The notes beneath the pieces were generated by a model. The model made no database searches. It was not told the DNA's origin and was given only the letters and a program-made list of their open reading frames with translations. Positions 34,142 through 43,206 of a DNA stretch of 64,000 nucleotides are shown here, piece after piece. Within the stretch, counting starts at the first letter, position 1; each line of letters starts with the position of its first letter. Source of the stretch: Streptomyces sp. CBMA29 (GTDB taxonomy: Bacteria > Actinomycetota > Actinomycetes > Streptomycetales > Streptomycetaceae); the NCBI RefSeq assembly GCF_014596445.1, contig NZ_MECL01000025.1:30948-94947 (forward strand), written 5' to 3'. The position numbers and the translations under genes are program-made.

Positions 34142-34984
34142 ATGGGGAGGGGCAAGGGGAGGGACATGGGGAGGAGGGCCCCGGCGCCGTTCGACGGCGC
34201 CGGGGCCCTCACCCTCCAGGAAGGCACGAAGGCCGTGGGTCTACCGCTTGGCCACGAAGACGTGCGAGGCGATCTCGGCGTCCAGTTCGGCCGCCTCGCC
34301 GCCGCTGCCGACGAGGACTCCGCCCGCCGACGACGTGACGCTGACCACGGCGCCCGGCTGCACACCGGCCCGCCGCAGCGTGTACATCACCTGCGCGTCG
34401 GTCTGGATCGGCTCACCGATCCTGCGCACCACGACGCTCGCCCCGGCCGCCCCCGGCTGCAACTCGTTGAGACTGACCATGCCGTCCTCCAGGAACGGAT
34501 CGGCCTCGCCCTTCTCGCCCAGCTCCTCGAGCCCGGGAATCGGGTTCCCGTACGGCGACTCGGTCGGGTGGCGCAGCAGTTCGAGCACGCGCCGCTCCAC
34601 CGCCTCGCTCATCACGTGCTCCCAGCGGCACGCCTCCGCGTGCACCTGCTCCCACTCCAGGCCGATCACATCGACCAGCAGGCACTCGGCGATGCGGTGC
34701 TTGCGCATCACGCGGGTGGCGGTGCGGCGCCCCTCGTCGGTCAGTTCCAGATGCCGGTCGTTGGCGACGTGCAGCAGCCCGTCGCGCTCCATCCGCGCCA
34801 CCGTCTGGGAGACCGTCGGGCCGCTCTGGTCGAGCCGCTCGGCGATTCGGGCGCGCATGGGGACCACACCCTCCTCCTCCAACTCCAGGATGGTGCGGAG
34901 ATACATCTCCGTCGTGTCGATCAATCCGGACATGCGCGCCCCTCGTTCGTTCGTGCGTGGCCCTCAACCAATTCTGACGCATAG
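34142..34984 (+). CDS. Long antisense frame over dmdR1 (Adm candidate)
   Basis: An open frame of 280 codons runs on the strand opposite dmdR1 and covers it fully. In S. coelicolor an antiparallel gene over dmdR1, adm, has been reported to make protein and to affect siderophore and antibiotic production. Here the frame is open over the same stretch, but its codon pattern is that of a shadow frame (His/Arg/Leu-rich), its start is unclear, and part lies in the dmdR1 terminator hairpin. It is listed because of the precedent, not because the sequence alone supports it. Confidence 0.3.
   Translation: MGRGKGRDMGRRAPAPFDGAGALTLQEGTKAVGLPLGHEDVRGDLGVQFGRLAAAADEDSARRRRDADHGARLHTGPPQRVHHLRVGLDRLTDPAHHDARPGRPRLQLVETDHAVLQERIGLALLAQLLEPGNRVPVRRLGRVAQQFEHAPLHRLAHHVLPAARLRVHLLPLQADHIDQQALGDAVLAHHAGGGAAPLVGQFQMPVVGDVQQPVALHPRHRLGDRRAALVEPLGDSGAHGDHTLLLQLQDGAEIHLRRVDQSGHARPSFVRAWPSTNSDA
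34176..34208. terminator. dmdR1 terminator
   Basis: GGGCCCCGGCGCCG (34176-34189) and CGGCGCCGGGGCCC (34195-34208) form a perfect 14-bp stem with a TTCGA loop, 32 bases past the dmdR1 stop. There is no T-run, as usual in Streptomyces. Confidence 0.8.
34241..34933 (-). CDS. dmdR1: Iron-dependent repressor DmdR1 (DtxR/IdeR family)
   Basis: A 230-residue DtxR-family repressor, the usual length. The winged HTH (~5-65, GPTVSQTVARMERDGLL) is followed by the dimer and metal domain with RKHRIAE and the C-x-x-E-H motif in EACRWEHVMSEAVERRVLELL, then an SH3-like C-terminal domain. With Fe2+ it represses siderophore and iron-uptake genes in streptomycetes. GAGGGG precedes the ATG. In S. coelicolor an antiparallel gene (adm) overlaps dmdR1, and a long opposing frame also exists here. 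It is divergent from the SIS gene. Confidence 0.93.
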   Translation of the reverse strand: MSGLIDTTEMYLRTILELEEEGVVPMRARIAERLDQSGPTVSQTVARMERDGLLHVANDRHLELTDEGRRTATRVMRKHRIAECLLVDVIGLEWEQVHAEACRWEHVMSEAVERRVLELLRHPTESPYGNPIPGLEELGEKGEADPFLEDGMVSLNELQPGAAGASVVVRRIGEPIQTDAQVMYTLRRAGVQPGAVVSVTSSAGGVLVGSGGEAAELDAEIASHVFVAKR

Positions 34985-35021
34985 CGCCGACAACGGTCCC
35001 CGATCCGGTCCTCGCCCTTTC

Positions 35022-35050
35022 TTGACACCGGCTCGCGGGGGCCGCACGGT
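35022..35050 (+). promoter_or_regulatory. Promoter of the SIS gene, probably leaderless
   Basis: TTGACA (35022-35027), a 17-base spacer and CACGGT (35045-35050) stand seven bases before the ATG at 35058. No ribosome site is visible, so transcription probably starts at or next to the start codon. Confidence 0.55.
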
Positions 35051-35057
35051 GATCCGC

Positions 35058-35819
35058 ATGAGTGAGCCTCGCGAGTCCCTGGCCGACCGATACTTCGACG
35101 CCGCGATCACCCTTCTGCACCGGATCAGGGACGAGGAGGCCGCCGGGATCCAGGCCGCCGCGGACGCCGTCGCCGACGCCATCGCCGCCGACGGCCGGGT
35201 CTTCGTCTTCGGTGCCGGCCACTCCTCGCTGCCCGCCCAGGACGTGGTCTACCGGGCGGGCGGCCTCGCCCTCATCAATCTCCTGGCCGTTCCCGGCGTC
35301 GTCGGCGTGGACGTGATGCCCGCCACCCTGGGCAGCGCGCTGGAGCGGGTCGACGGCCTCGCGGGCGCCGTCCTGGACACCAGCCCCGTACGGCCGGGCG
35401 ACGTCCTGTTCGTGATCTCACTGTCCGGGCGCAACGCACTGCCGGTCGAGATGGCGCAGAACGCCCGCGCCCTGGGCCTCACCGTGATCGGCGTCACCTC
35501 GGTCGCGTACGCCGAGCAGACCCGTTCCCGGCACGCCTCGGGCACCTTCCTCAAGGACCACTGCGACATCGTCCTCGACTCCAAGATCGCGGTCGGCGAC
35601 GCGGAGCTGACCGACGACGCCATCCCCGCGCCCTTCGCGCCCGCCTCCACGGTCGTCATCAGCGCCCTGATGCAGGCCGTCGTCGCGACCGCCGCCACCG
35701 GGCTCGCCGCCCGCGGCGTCACCCCGCCCATGCTGCGCTCGGGCAACGTCGACGGCGGCCACGACTGGAACGGCCGGATCTTCGAGGAGTACCGGGAGCG
35801 GATCTTCTTCCGGCACTGA
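35058..35819 (+). CDS. SIS-domain sugar-phosphate-binding protein
   Basis: A 253-residue SIS-domain protein. The sugar-isomerase pattern shows as RVFVFGAGHSS (~53-63), GDVLFVISLSGRNALPVEMAQNA (strand and Ser-rich phosphate loop in the middle), and GLTVIGVTS. It matches the stand-alone SIS proteins next to dmdR1 in other streptomycetes (DUF2529-like / N-acetylglucosamine-phosphate type). A role in sugar-phosphate isomerisation or sensing is inferred. Divergent from dmdR1. Confidence 0.85.
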   Translation: MSEPRESLADRYFDAAITLLHRIRDEEAAGIQAAADAVADAIAADGRVFVFGAGHSSLPAQDVVYRAGGLALINLLAVPGVVGVDVMPATLGSALERVDGLAGAVLDTSPVRPGDVLFVISLSGRNALPVEMAQNARALGLTVIGVTSVAYAEQTRSRHASGTFLKDHCDIVLDSKIAVGDAELTDDAIPAPFAPASTVVISALMQAVVATAATGLAARGVTPPMLRSGNVDGGHDWNGRIFEEYRERIFFRH

Positions 35820-35827
35820 CCGGCGAC

Positions 35828-35904
35828 GGGGCCGCCCGCACCGAGCTGCCGGTGCCGGTGCCGGTGCCGGTGCCAGCAAGCGACAGGGGCCGCCCGCACC
35901 GAGC
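35828..35904. repeat. 19-bp direct repeat and GGTGCC microsatellite after the SIS gene
   Basis: GGGGCCGCCCGCACCGAGC occurs at 35828-35846 and 35886-35904. Between them is a run of four CCGGTG-type hexamers (35849-35876). Confidence 0.7.
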
Positions 35905-35946
35905 CTCGTCCACTGCCCGCCGACGCCCCGCGAAGGGCGCCGGCGC

Positions 35947-37443
35947 TCAGCGGTCCCCGGTCAGCCCCGCCAGGTCCAGCGCCATAGCGACCCGCGCCGC
36001 GACGTCCTCCGCGTACGCCGCGTCCGCCCGGTCGAAGAGCCTGCGCCCCGAGCCGCGCAGGAAGGTGAGCGCGCCGACCGTACGGCCCCTGCTGCGCAGC
36101 ACCGTGGCCAGCCCGTGCACGGTCCCGGCGGGCCACCGCCTGGCCGCCGCCCACTCGTCGATCCGTTCACCGGTCGCCGGTTCGTCCGCCGTCAGCGCGC
36201 CGAAGCTGGCGCGTACGGTGCCGATCCGCTCCAGTGCCTGGAGGACGGGGTGGGCGACGCCGTAGCCGACCGGGATGGAGTTGTCCCCGGTGGCGTCGGC
36301 CGGTCCCGGCTCGCCCGCCGGGGTCGCCGCGATCCGGATCAGACGGCCCGCGTCGTCGGTGATGTCGACCAGGGCGTGGTCGGCGAATCCGGCCAGTGCG
36401 AAGTCGAGCTGCAAGGTCGCGGCCTCAAGGGCGCTCTCGCACTCGGCGGCGGCGCGGTCGGCGCGGTGGAGCTGCTGGTAGCGGAACCGCACCTGGGCCC
36501 CGTCCTTCTCCAGCGCCTTCTGCCGGGTGATGTCCAGGAAGAGCCAGCCCACTCCCAGCGGTACGGGTTCCTCGCCCAGCGGCGACCCGAGGCGGACGAA
36601 TCCGCTGCGCCAGCAGTAGCGCCCGCCGGTCTCGTCGCCGCGCACGGTCAGCCACAGGTCGGTGGTGGCGGGCGGCGCGCCCTCGGAGAGCACGTGCTGG
36701 AGTACGTTCTCCAGCTCTTCGACGCCCTGGGCGAGCAGGTCGCCCAGCGGTCTGCCGAGCAGCGAGTCGCGGCCGGTGCGCAGCAGGCGGGCGGCGTGCG
36801 CGTTGACCACGGCGGGGCGCAGATCGGCGTCGATCAGTACCACACCCCATGAGGCGTCTGTGAAGAGCACTTCGCTGAGAGCGATCGAGCGTTCCAGGTC
36901 GATCTGCGCGTGCACCTCGGAGAAGGCGCAATAGACGCCGCTCGGCTGCCCGTCGGCGCCCTGCACGGCCGCCGACTGGGTACGGACGAGGACCCGGCGG
37001 CCGTCCTTGGTGACGAGCGCGAATTCGTGCACCTGGCGGCCGGGGCCGTCCATGGCGCCGAGCAGGCGTTCCTCGGTCTCGCGGGCGTCGGCCGTACGCG
37101 CCGCCCAGCCGGCGAATCCGTGCCGCCCTATCGCGTCCTGCGCGGTCCAGCCCAGGATGCGGACGGCCTCGGAATTCCAGTGGGTGATCACGCCATCGCG
37201 GTCGAAGGCGCACAGGCCCGCTTCCATGCCGTCGAGGAGCGCGGCGAGCAAGTGCTCGTCGCCCTCGTGCCCGTCATGGCCCCCGTCCGGGGCAATGCCG
37301 TCGCCACCCCCCTGGCTCCCGTGGACTTCGCCACCGCTGTTGTCGCCACTGCCGCCGTCATCGAGCGGCTTTGATTGCGCGTCGAAAGGCTGCACGTCGC
37401 AACATTGAACTCTGGTGTGGGCTGCGTCACACGAGATTCGCAT
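35947..37443 (-). CDS. PAS-domain sensory protein with GAF-like C-terminus
   Basis: A ~498-residue soluble protein. A polar Gly/Asp-rich N-terminus (~1-65) is followed by a PAS domain (~70-185, LDGMEAGLCAFDRDGVITHWNSEAVRILGW), a second PAS (~190-310, WGVVLIDADLRPAVVNAHAARLL), a coiled stretch and a GAF-like domain (~365-490). There is no kinase, phosphatase or GGDEF domain, so it senses and passes on a signal by protein contact. The start is uncertain: ATG 37443 lacks a ribosome site, and GTG codons around residues 13-16 are possible. Confidence 0.75.
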   Translation of the reverse strand: MRISCDAAHTRVQCCDVQPFDAQSKPLDDGGSGDNSGGEVHGSQGGGDGIAPDGGHDGHEGDEHLLAALLDGMEAGLCAFDRDGVITHWNSEAVRILGWTAQDAIGRHGFAGWAARTADARETEERLLGAMDGPGRQVHEFALVTKDGRRVLVRTQSAAVQGADGQPSGVYCAFSEVHAQIDLERSIALSEVLFTDASWGVVLIDADLRPAVVNAHAARLLRTGRDSLLGRPLGDLLAQGVEELENVLQHVLSEGAPPATTDLWLTVRGDETGGRYCWRSGFVRLGSPLGEEPVPLGVGWLFLDITRQKALEKDGAQVRFRYQQLHRADRAAAECESALEAATLQLDFALAGFADHALVDITDDAGRLIRIAATPAGEPGPADATGDNSIPVGYGVAHPVLQALERIGTVRASFGALTADEPATGERIDEWAAARRWPAGTVHGLATVLRSRGRTVGALTFLRGSGRRLFDRADAAYAEDVAARVAMALDLAGLTGDR

Positions 37444-37450
37444 AAATAGG

Positions 37451-37479
37451 TTGTGCGGTTCCGGCCGGCTTCTTACTGT
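37451..37479 (+). promoter_or_regulatory. Strong-looking plus-strand promoter facing away from the PAS gene
   Basis: TTGTGC (37451-37456), a 17-base spacer and TACTGT (37474-37479) form a good sigma-70-type promoter. A ribosome site AAGGGAGG (37493-37500) and a 12-codon frame follow. The next plus-strand gene is over 1.2 kb away, so it drives something small. Confidence 0.55.
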
Positions 37480-37511
37480 TGCGGGACACACGAAGGGAGG
37501 TGGTCTGACGC

Positions 37512-37550
37512 ATGATGTGCACTCGGACACGTGAGGTGGCTGCGGGCTAG
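37512..37550 (+). CDS. Candidate 12-residue peptide frame
   Basis: A frame MMCTRTREVAAG starts 11 bases after a near-perfect ribosome site (AAGGGAGG) and a promoter, and stops with TAG at 37548-37550. Such short frames with strong initiation signals are typical of regulatory leader peptides, but no plus-strand gene follows directly; pdxH lies on the other strand. It may be a leader for the structured element at 37600-37673 or a small-RNA start. Not known to be translated. Confidence 0.4.
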   Translation: MMCTRTREVAAG

Positions 37551-37599
37551 CTCCGCGCACTGGGCGTGCGCGAAGCGCGCCAATCCCACGCAGTTCACC

Positions 37600-37673
37600 C
37601 GACCCGCGGGCTCGTCGGACTTGTCCGGCCGGTGCCCGGAGCCTCCTGGCTCCGGGGAGCAGCCCGCGGGTCG
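37600..37673. other. Structured element, possible three-way junction, between the PAS gene and pdxH
   Basis: A 13-bp perfect outer stem (37600-37612 with 37661-37673) encloses two inner hairpins: CGGAC/GTCCG (37616-37627) and a 9-bp stem with TCCT loop (37635-37656). On the plus strand it would follow the promoter and 12-codon frame above; on the minus strand it lies in the pdxH 3' region and may terminate transcription. The nested structure is more elaborate than a plain terminator. Confidence 0.5.
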
Positions 37674-37681
37674 TTCGCGTT

Positions 37682-37750
37682 TCAGGACCCGCGTTCCAGG
37701 ACCCGCGTTCCAGGACCAGCGGTCCCGGACCCGCGCTCCAGGACCCGTGT
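37682..37750. repeat. Five ~14-bp tandem repeats at the pdxH 3' end
   Basis: Units TTCCAGGACCCGCG and close variants repeat five times from 37682 to 37750, ending two bases from the pdxH stop codon. The unit length is 13-14 bases with few changes. Confidence 0.8.
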
Positions 37751-37751
37751 T

Positions 37752-38456
37752 TTACGGCGCCAGGCGCTCGATTCCCCATCCGCCGTCCGCACCGCGCGTA
37801 TAACGCAGCCGATCGTGCAGCCGGTTCTCCCGGCCCTGCCAGAATTCGACGGTGCGCGGCTCGACCCTGAAGCCGCCCCAGAACGGCGGTACGGGCACGT
37901 CCGACCCTTCCGGCCAGCGCGCGCACAGCTCCGCGTAGCGCGCCTCCAGCACCTCGCGTGAGGCCACCACGGCGGACTGCTCGCTCGCCCAGGCGCCGAT
38001 CCGCGAACCGTACGGGCGGCTGCGGAAATACGCCGCCGTCTCGTCCCGCGGCACGCGCGCCGCCGAGCCCCCGACGATCACCTGGCGGGCGATCGGATGC
38101 CAGGGGAAGAGCAGCGCCACGTGCGGGTTGGCGGCCAGCTCGCGGCCCTTACGCGACGCGTAATTGCTGAAGAAAACGAATCCGCGCTGGTCGTAGCCCT
38201 TGAGCAGGACCGTACGGGAGCTGGGTACGCCGTCGGCGCCGGCCGTGGACACCACCATGGCGTTGGGTTCGGCGAGCGCGCCGTGGTCCCGTGCCCGTAC
38301 GGCGTCGGCGAACCAGCGGGCGAACTGCTCGCAGGGGTCGGCGGCCAGTTCCGGCTCGGTCAGTCCCGCGGCCCGGTACTGCTCGCGCATCGCCGCCGGG
38401 TCCGCGGCCGAGAGGGGCTTCACCTGGCGCTCTTCATGTGGTTGTCGCACGGGCAC
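37752..38456 (-). CDS. pdxH: Pyridoxamine 5'-phosphate oxidase PdxH
   Basis: A 234-residue FMN enzyme that oxidises pyridoxine/pyridoxamine phosphate to pyridoxal phosphate. Diagnostic pieces are [26 protein letters not shown] in the FMN-binding barrel, [18 protein letters not shown], and the C-terminal [21 protein letters not shown], which binds phosphate. The length is a little above the family norm because of a 20-residue N-terminal tail. GTG start. Divergent from the citrate synthase gene. Confidence 0.94.
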   Translation of the reverse strand: MPVRQPHEERQVKPLSAADPAAMREQYRAAGLTEPELAADPCEQFARWFADAVRARDHGALAEPNAMVVSTAGADGVPSSRTVLLKGYDQRGFVFFSNYASRKGRELAANPHVALLFPWHPIARQVIVGGSAARVPRDETAAYFRSRPYGSRIGAWASEQSAVVASREVLEARYAELCARWPEGSDVPVPPFWGGFRVEPRTVEFWQGRENRLHDRLRYTRGADGGWGIERLAP

Positions 38457-38766
38457 ATCTTGCAGGACGGCGGGTCCGGGCGCCGACGTCCGCGAATGTG
38501 CCGGAACTCACGCTGTCCGGCGCGTCCGGCAGCAAGGAGAATTGCCAGCCGGGGCCAGGTGCAGGGGCCGGATCCTGTCCGACGGACCGTGGACGGTCCA
38601 GGCTGATCCGGATGGAGCAGGGTGACAGCCCCTCGGGCGGGGCATGACCGTGGGGTCGGCCCGTCCGGCACACTCCCGCCCGCACACCCCCGGGCACCGT
38701 CGTCATCTCATTCATCAGGCACTGCCGCACCACCGCACTGTCGTGATCATCAAGAGGAGCCGCCTC

Positions 38767-39867
38767 ATGTCCGACTTCGTACCCGGACTCGAGGGAGTCA
38801 TCGCGTTCGAAACGGAGATCGCCGAACCCGACAAGGAAGGCGGTTCGCTGCGTTATCGCGGTGTCGACATCGAGGATCTGGTCGGCCATGTGTCCTTCGG
38901 GAACGTGTGGGGCCTGCTGGTCGACGGGAAGTTCAACCCCGGTCTGCCGCCCGCCGAGCCCTTCCCCATCCCGGTGCACTCCGGCGACATCCGGGTGGAC
39001 GTGCAGTCCGCGCTCGCCATGCTCGCCCCGGTCTGGGGTCTCAAGCCGCTGCTGGACATCGACGAGGCGGAGGCGCGCGACGACCTCGCGCGCGCCGCGG
39101 TGATGGCGCTGTCGTACGTCGCCCAGTCCGCGCGCGGCCAGGGGCTGCCCATGGTGCCGCAGAACGAGATCGACAAGGCGCACTCCATCACCGAGCGGTT
39201 CATGATCCGCTGGCGCGGCGAGCCCGACCCCAAGCACGTCGCGGCCGTGGACGCGTACTGGACGTCGGCGGCCGAGCACGGCATGAACGCCTCCACGTTC
39301 ACCGCCCGGGTCATCGCCTCGACCGGCGCGGACGTCGCCGCCGCGCTGTCCGGCGCGGTCGGCGCCATGTCGGGCCCGCTGCACGGCGGCGCGCCCTCCC
39401 GTGTCCTCGGCATGATCGAGGAGATCGAGCGGACCGGGGACGCGGAGGCGTACGTGAAGGCCGCCCTCGACAAGGGTGAGCGCCTGATGGGCTTCGGCCA
39501 CCGCGTCTACCGCGCGGAGGACCCGCGGGCGCGCGTGCTGCGGCGTACGGCGCGCGAGCTGGGCGCACCGCGCTACGAGGTCGCCGAGGCGCTGGAGAAG
39601 GCGGCGCTCGCCGAGCTGCACGCCCGCCGCCCCGACCGGGTGCTCGCCACGAACGTCGAGTTCTGGGCGGCGATCATGCTGGACTTCGCGGAGGTCCCGG
39701 CGCACATGTTCACCTCGATGTTCACCTGCGCCCGTACGGCCGGCTGGTCCGCGCACATCCTGGAGCAGAAACGTACCGGCCGCCTCGTCAGGCCCTCGGC
39801 GCGCTACGTCGGGCCCGGTGTCCGCGGACCGCGGGACATCGAGGGTTTCGCGAGCATCGCGCACTGA
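38767..39867 (+). CDS. Citrate synthase family protein (second type)
   Basis: A 366-residue citrate synthase-family enzyme (acetyl-CoA + oxaloacetate to citrate). The two catalytic His are in GPLHGGAP (His206) and MGFGHRVYRAEDPRA (His245). The third catalytic residue, normally Asp in N-V-D-F, is Glu here (NVEFWAAIMLD, Glu298). GAGGAG precedes the ATG at 38767. The 310-base gap from pdxH (38457-38766) shows no other clear element. Streptomycetes have several citrate synthases; this one resembles the shorter citrate synthase-like type. Confidence 0.88.
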   Translation: MSDFVPGLEGVIAFETEIAEPDKEGGSLRYRGVDIEDLVGHVSFGNVWGLLVDGKFNPGLPPAEPFPIPVHSGDIRVDVQSALAMLAPVWGLKPLLDIDEAEARDDLARAAVMALSYVAQSARGQGLPMVPQNEIDKAHSITERFMIRWRGEPDPKHVAAVDAYWTSAAEHGMNASTFTARVIASTGADVAAALSGAVGAMSGPLHGGAPSRVLGMIEEIERTGDAEAYVKAALDKGERLMGFGHRVYRAEDPRARVLRRTARELGAPRYEVAEALEKAALAELHARRPDRVLATNVEFWAAIMLDFAEVPAHMFTSMFTCARTAGWSAHILEQKRTGRLVRPSARYVGPGVRGPRDIEGFASIAH

Positions 39868-39886
39868 ACCGCGGCGCATGCGGCGC

Positions 39887-39926
39887 GGGGCGCGGGAGGG
39901 CCGTCAGGCCGGTCCTCCCGCGCCCC
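39887..39926 (+). terminator. Terminator after the citrate synthase gene
   Basis: GGGGCGCGGGAGG (39887-39899) and CCTCCCGCGCCCC (39914-39926) form a perfect 13-bp stem around a loop that itself contains GGCC pairs, 19 bases past the stop. Confidence 0.78.
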
Positions 39927-39998
39927 TTCGCCGTTTCGCGCGCCGGTGCGCGACAGAAGGCCAGGTGCCCGTCCGGCCGGGGCGCACAGCCTGTGTGA

Positions 39999-41177
<1,179 letters not shown>

Positions 41178-41224
41178 CCGCTGCTCCACGAACGCACGAC
41201 CCGTACGACCCGTACGACAGCACC

Positions 41225-41257
41225 GCGACCCCGGCCGGGCAGGACGGCCGGGGTCGC
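41225..41257. terminator. Bidirectional terminator between serC and the propeller-like gene
   Basis: GCGACCCCGGCCG (41225-41237) and CGGCCGGGGTCGC (41245-41257) form a perfect 13-bp stem with a seven-base loop between convergent genes. Three 8-bp repeats GCCGTATC follow (41258-41281). Confidence 0.85.
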
Positions 41258-41298
41258 GCCGTATCGCCGTATCGCCGTATCGCTTCGGTCAACAGGCG

Positions 41299-42354
41299 TC
41301 AGTCGCGGTGACGTTCCCGGTTGCGGCGCAGCAGTTTGCGGGCGCCCACGCCGATGGCGCCGATCACGGCGAGCACCCCGATGCCCACGACCCTGCTGCC
41401 GGTGCTCGTGGTGCCGGTGTCCTTGACCGTGCCCGGTGAGGCACCGGGCGAGGCCCCGGGAGAGGCCCCGGCGCCCTTGTGGTCGTCCGCCGACGCGCTC
41501 GCCGAGGCGGCCACGCTGTCGGGCAGTTCGTCGCCGCTGAGCGGCGCGCGCCACACGTCGCTGTTCTTGCCCTCGCTGCCGAACATCAGATTCCGGCCGT
41601 CGGTGGTGAAGGTGACGGACTCGCCCTGCCGTTGCATGGGGACGTCGAGGCCGCCGATCTTGTGCGGGGCGCCGTCGGCCCAGCGGTAGCCGGTCGCCCC
41701 GAGGTAGCCGCGCAGCACCAGGCGGGTGCCGTCGGGCGAGAAGGCGCCGTCGGTCACCCAGGGGACGTCGGCTATGCGGTGGAAGGTGTTGACGCCGTCG
41801 GCGCTCAGCTTGGCGGGACCGGCGTAAAGGGCCCCGCCCTCCTGGTTCTTACTGGCGATGTAGACCCGGCCCGTCGTCGGATGCACCATCAGGGCTTCGG
41901 CGTTGCGGGGTCCCGCGTCGTAACGCACGGTGTAGCGGGTGACGTCGACGGTCCGGTCGCCGAGTTGCCGGGGCTCGGGGAAGCGGTAGATCCAGACCTC
42001 GGGCCAGGTGCCGCCCAGGTTGTCGCCGATGTCACCCACGTAGAGGTCGCCGTCGGGGCCGAGGGAGATCGCCTCCACGTCCCGCGCTTGGATGCCGCGC
42101 AGGGTGACCCTGGCCACGGTCTTGCCGGTGGCCGAGTCGACGGCGTAGACGTACGGGCCGTCGTCGCTGTCGTTGTGCGTCCAGTACACGCCGGGGTGGA
42201 GGCGGCTGGCGGCCAGGCCGCTGGACTCGGTGATCCGCGGGTCGCTGAGGGAGAACGCGACCGAGGGGCCGCTGTCGGCGACGGCGGATACGGCGGTGCC
42301 GCAGGCCAGGGCTACGGCGGCGCACGCGGCGGCCGTCAGGAGATACGCACGCAT
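41299..42354 (-). CDS. Secreted, membrane-anchored beta-propeller-like protein
   Basis: A 351-residue exported protein. A signal peptide (residues 1-~26) is followed by a beta-rich region with propeller-like repeats (SGLAASRLHPGVYWTHND; DVEAISLGPDGDLYVGDIGDN; AEALMVHPTTGRVYIASK), a Ser/Ala and Pro-Gly linker (ASPGASPGASPG), one membrane helix (~322-340) and a basic tail (RKLLRRNRERHRD). It would sit outside, anchored at its C-terminus. Substrate or role unknown; no catalytic residues are evident. Confidence 0.78.
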   Translation of the reverse strand: MRAYLLTAAACAAVALACGTAVSAVADSGPSVAFSLSDPRITESSGLAASRLHPGVYWTHNDSDDGPYVYAVDSATGKTVARVTLRGIQARDVEAISLGPDGDLYVGDIGDNLGGTWPEVWIYRFPEPRQLGDRTVDVTRYTVRYDAGPRNAEALMVHPTTGRVYIASKNQEGGALYAGPAKLSADGVNTFHRIADVPWVTDGAFSPDGTRLVLRGYLGATGYRWADGAPHKIGGLDVPMQRQGESVTFTTDGRNLMFGSEGKNSDVWRAPLSGDELPDSVAASASASADDHKGAGASPGASPGASPGTVKDTGTTSTGSRVVGIGVLAVIGAIGVGARKLLRRNRERHRD

Positions 42355-42401
42355 GCACCCCAGTGTCCCTGGTCGGCGGACGGTCGGGGATGATGCCCGG
42401 C

Positions 42402-43082
42402 ATGCGTTACCTATTCGTCGGCGACTCCATGACCGTGGGCGCCGCGGGCGACTACACGTGGCGCTACCGCATGTGGCAGCACCTGAACGACCTGGGCGAG
42501 CCGTTCACGGTGGTGGGACCGCGCACCACGCTGTACGACACGGCGGCCGACGCGGCCGTCTCCCGCGACTACGCCGACCCCTTGTTCCCGGAGCGGGCCA
42601 GGCGGCATCTGGCGGGCTGGGGCGAGGGCTGGCACCACATGGTGCCGATGATCGGCGACGTCGTACGCGAGCACCGCCCGGACGTGCTGCTGATATCGCT
42701 CGGCCTGATCGACCTCGGCTTCTACACCGACGCCGAGCAGACCGCGCGCAATGTGGAGCGGTTCATCGCGGCGGCCCGCGCGGCGGGCCCCGAGCTGCGG
42801 ATGGTGCTGCTGCCGGTCATCCCCAACACCAGGGCCGATCTGGATCCGGGCTTCGCGGACCAGTGCGCGGACCTGAACACCCGCATGGCGAAGGCGGTCG
42901 CCGAGCACGACTCGCCCGCCTCGCCGCTGCTGCTGGCCTCCCGCCCCGAGGGGTACGACATCCTGCTCCACACCTACGACGGCACCCATCCCAACGCGGC
43001 GGGCGAGCACAAACTTGCGGCGGCTTTCGCGGACGCGATGTACCAGGCGTGGGATATCGGGGCGCCCTACAACGAGTACTGA
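42402..43082 (+). CDS. SGNH/GDSL-family hydrolase
   Basis: A 226-residue esterase-like protein. Block I is FVGDSMTVG (Ser9) and block V is DGTHPNAAG (Asp193, His196). The block III Asn is in doubt (LLISLGLIDLG where G-x-N-D is usual). No signal peptide. ATG at 42402 (MRYLFVGDS) gives the compact family start; ATGs at 42390 and 42393 are possible because GGGG lies just before them. Divergent from the propeller-like gene. Confidence 0.82.
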   Translation: MRYLFVGDSMTVGAAGDYTWRYRMWQHLNDLGEPFTVVGPRTTLYDTAADAAVSRDYADPLFPERARRHLAGWGEGWHHMVPMIGDVVREHRPDVLLISLGLIDLGFYTDAEQTARNVERFIAAARAAGPELRMVLLPVIPNTRADLDPGFADQCADLNTRMAKAVAEHDSPASPLLLASRPEGYDILLHTYDGTHPNAAGEHKLAAAFADAMYQAWDIGAPYNEY

Positions 43083-43087
43083 GCCGA

Positions 43088-43145
43088 ACGGCGCCCGGAC
43101 GGCGGGCAGCACGGCGCCCGGACGGCGGGCAGCACGGCGGGCAGC
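43088..43145. repeat. 23-bp tandem repeat between GDSL and aldo/keto reductase genes
   Basis: ACGGCGCCCGGACGGCGGGCAGC is present twice (43088-43110, 43111-43133), with a partial third copy ending at 43145. Confidence 0.8.
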
Positions 43146-43206
43146 ACCCCGGATACCCCGGATTGCCCCTTGATTCGAGCGCACTCCAAGAGCTTGGCTG
43201 AATGCC

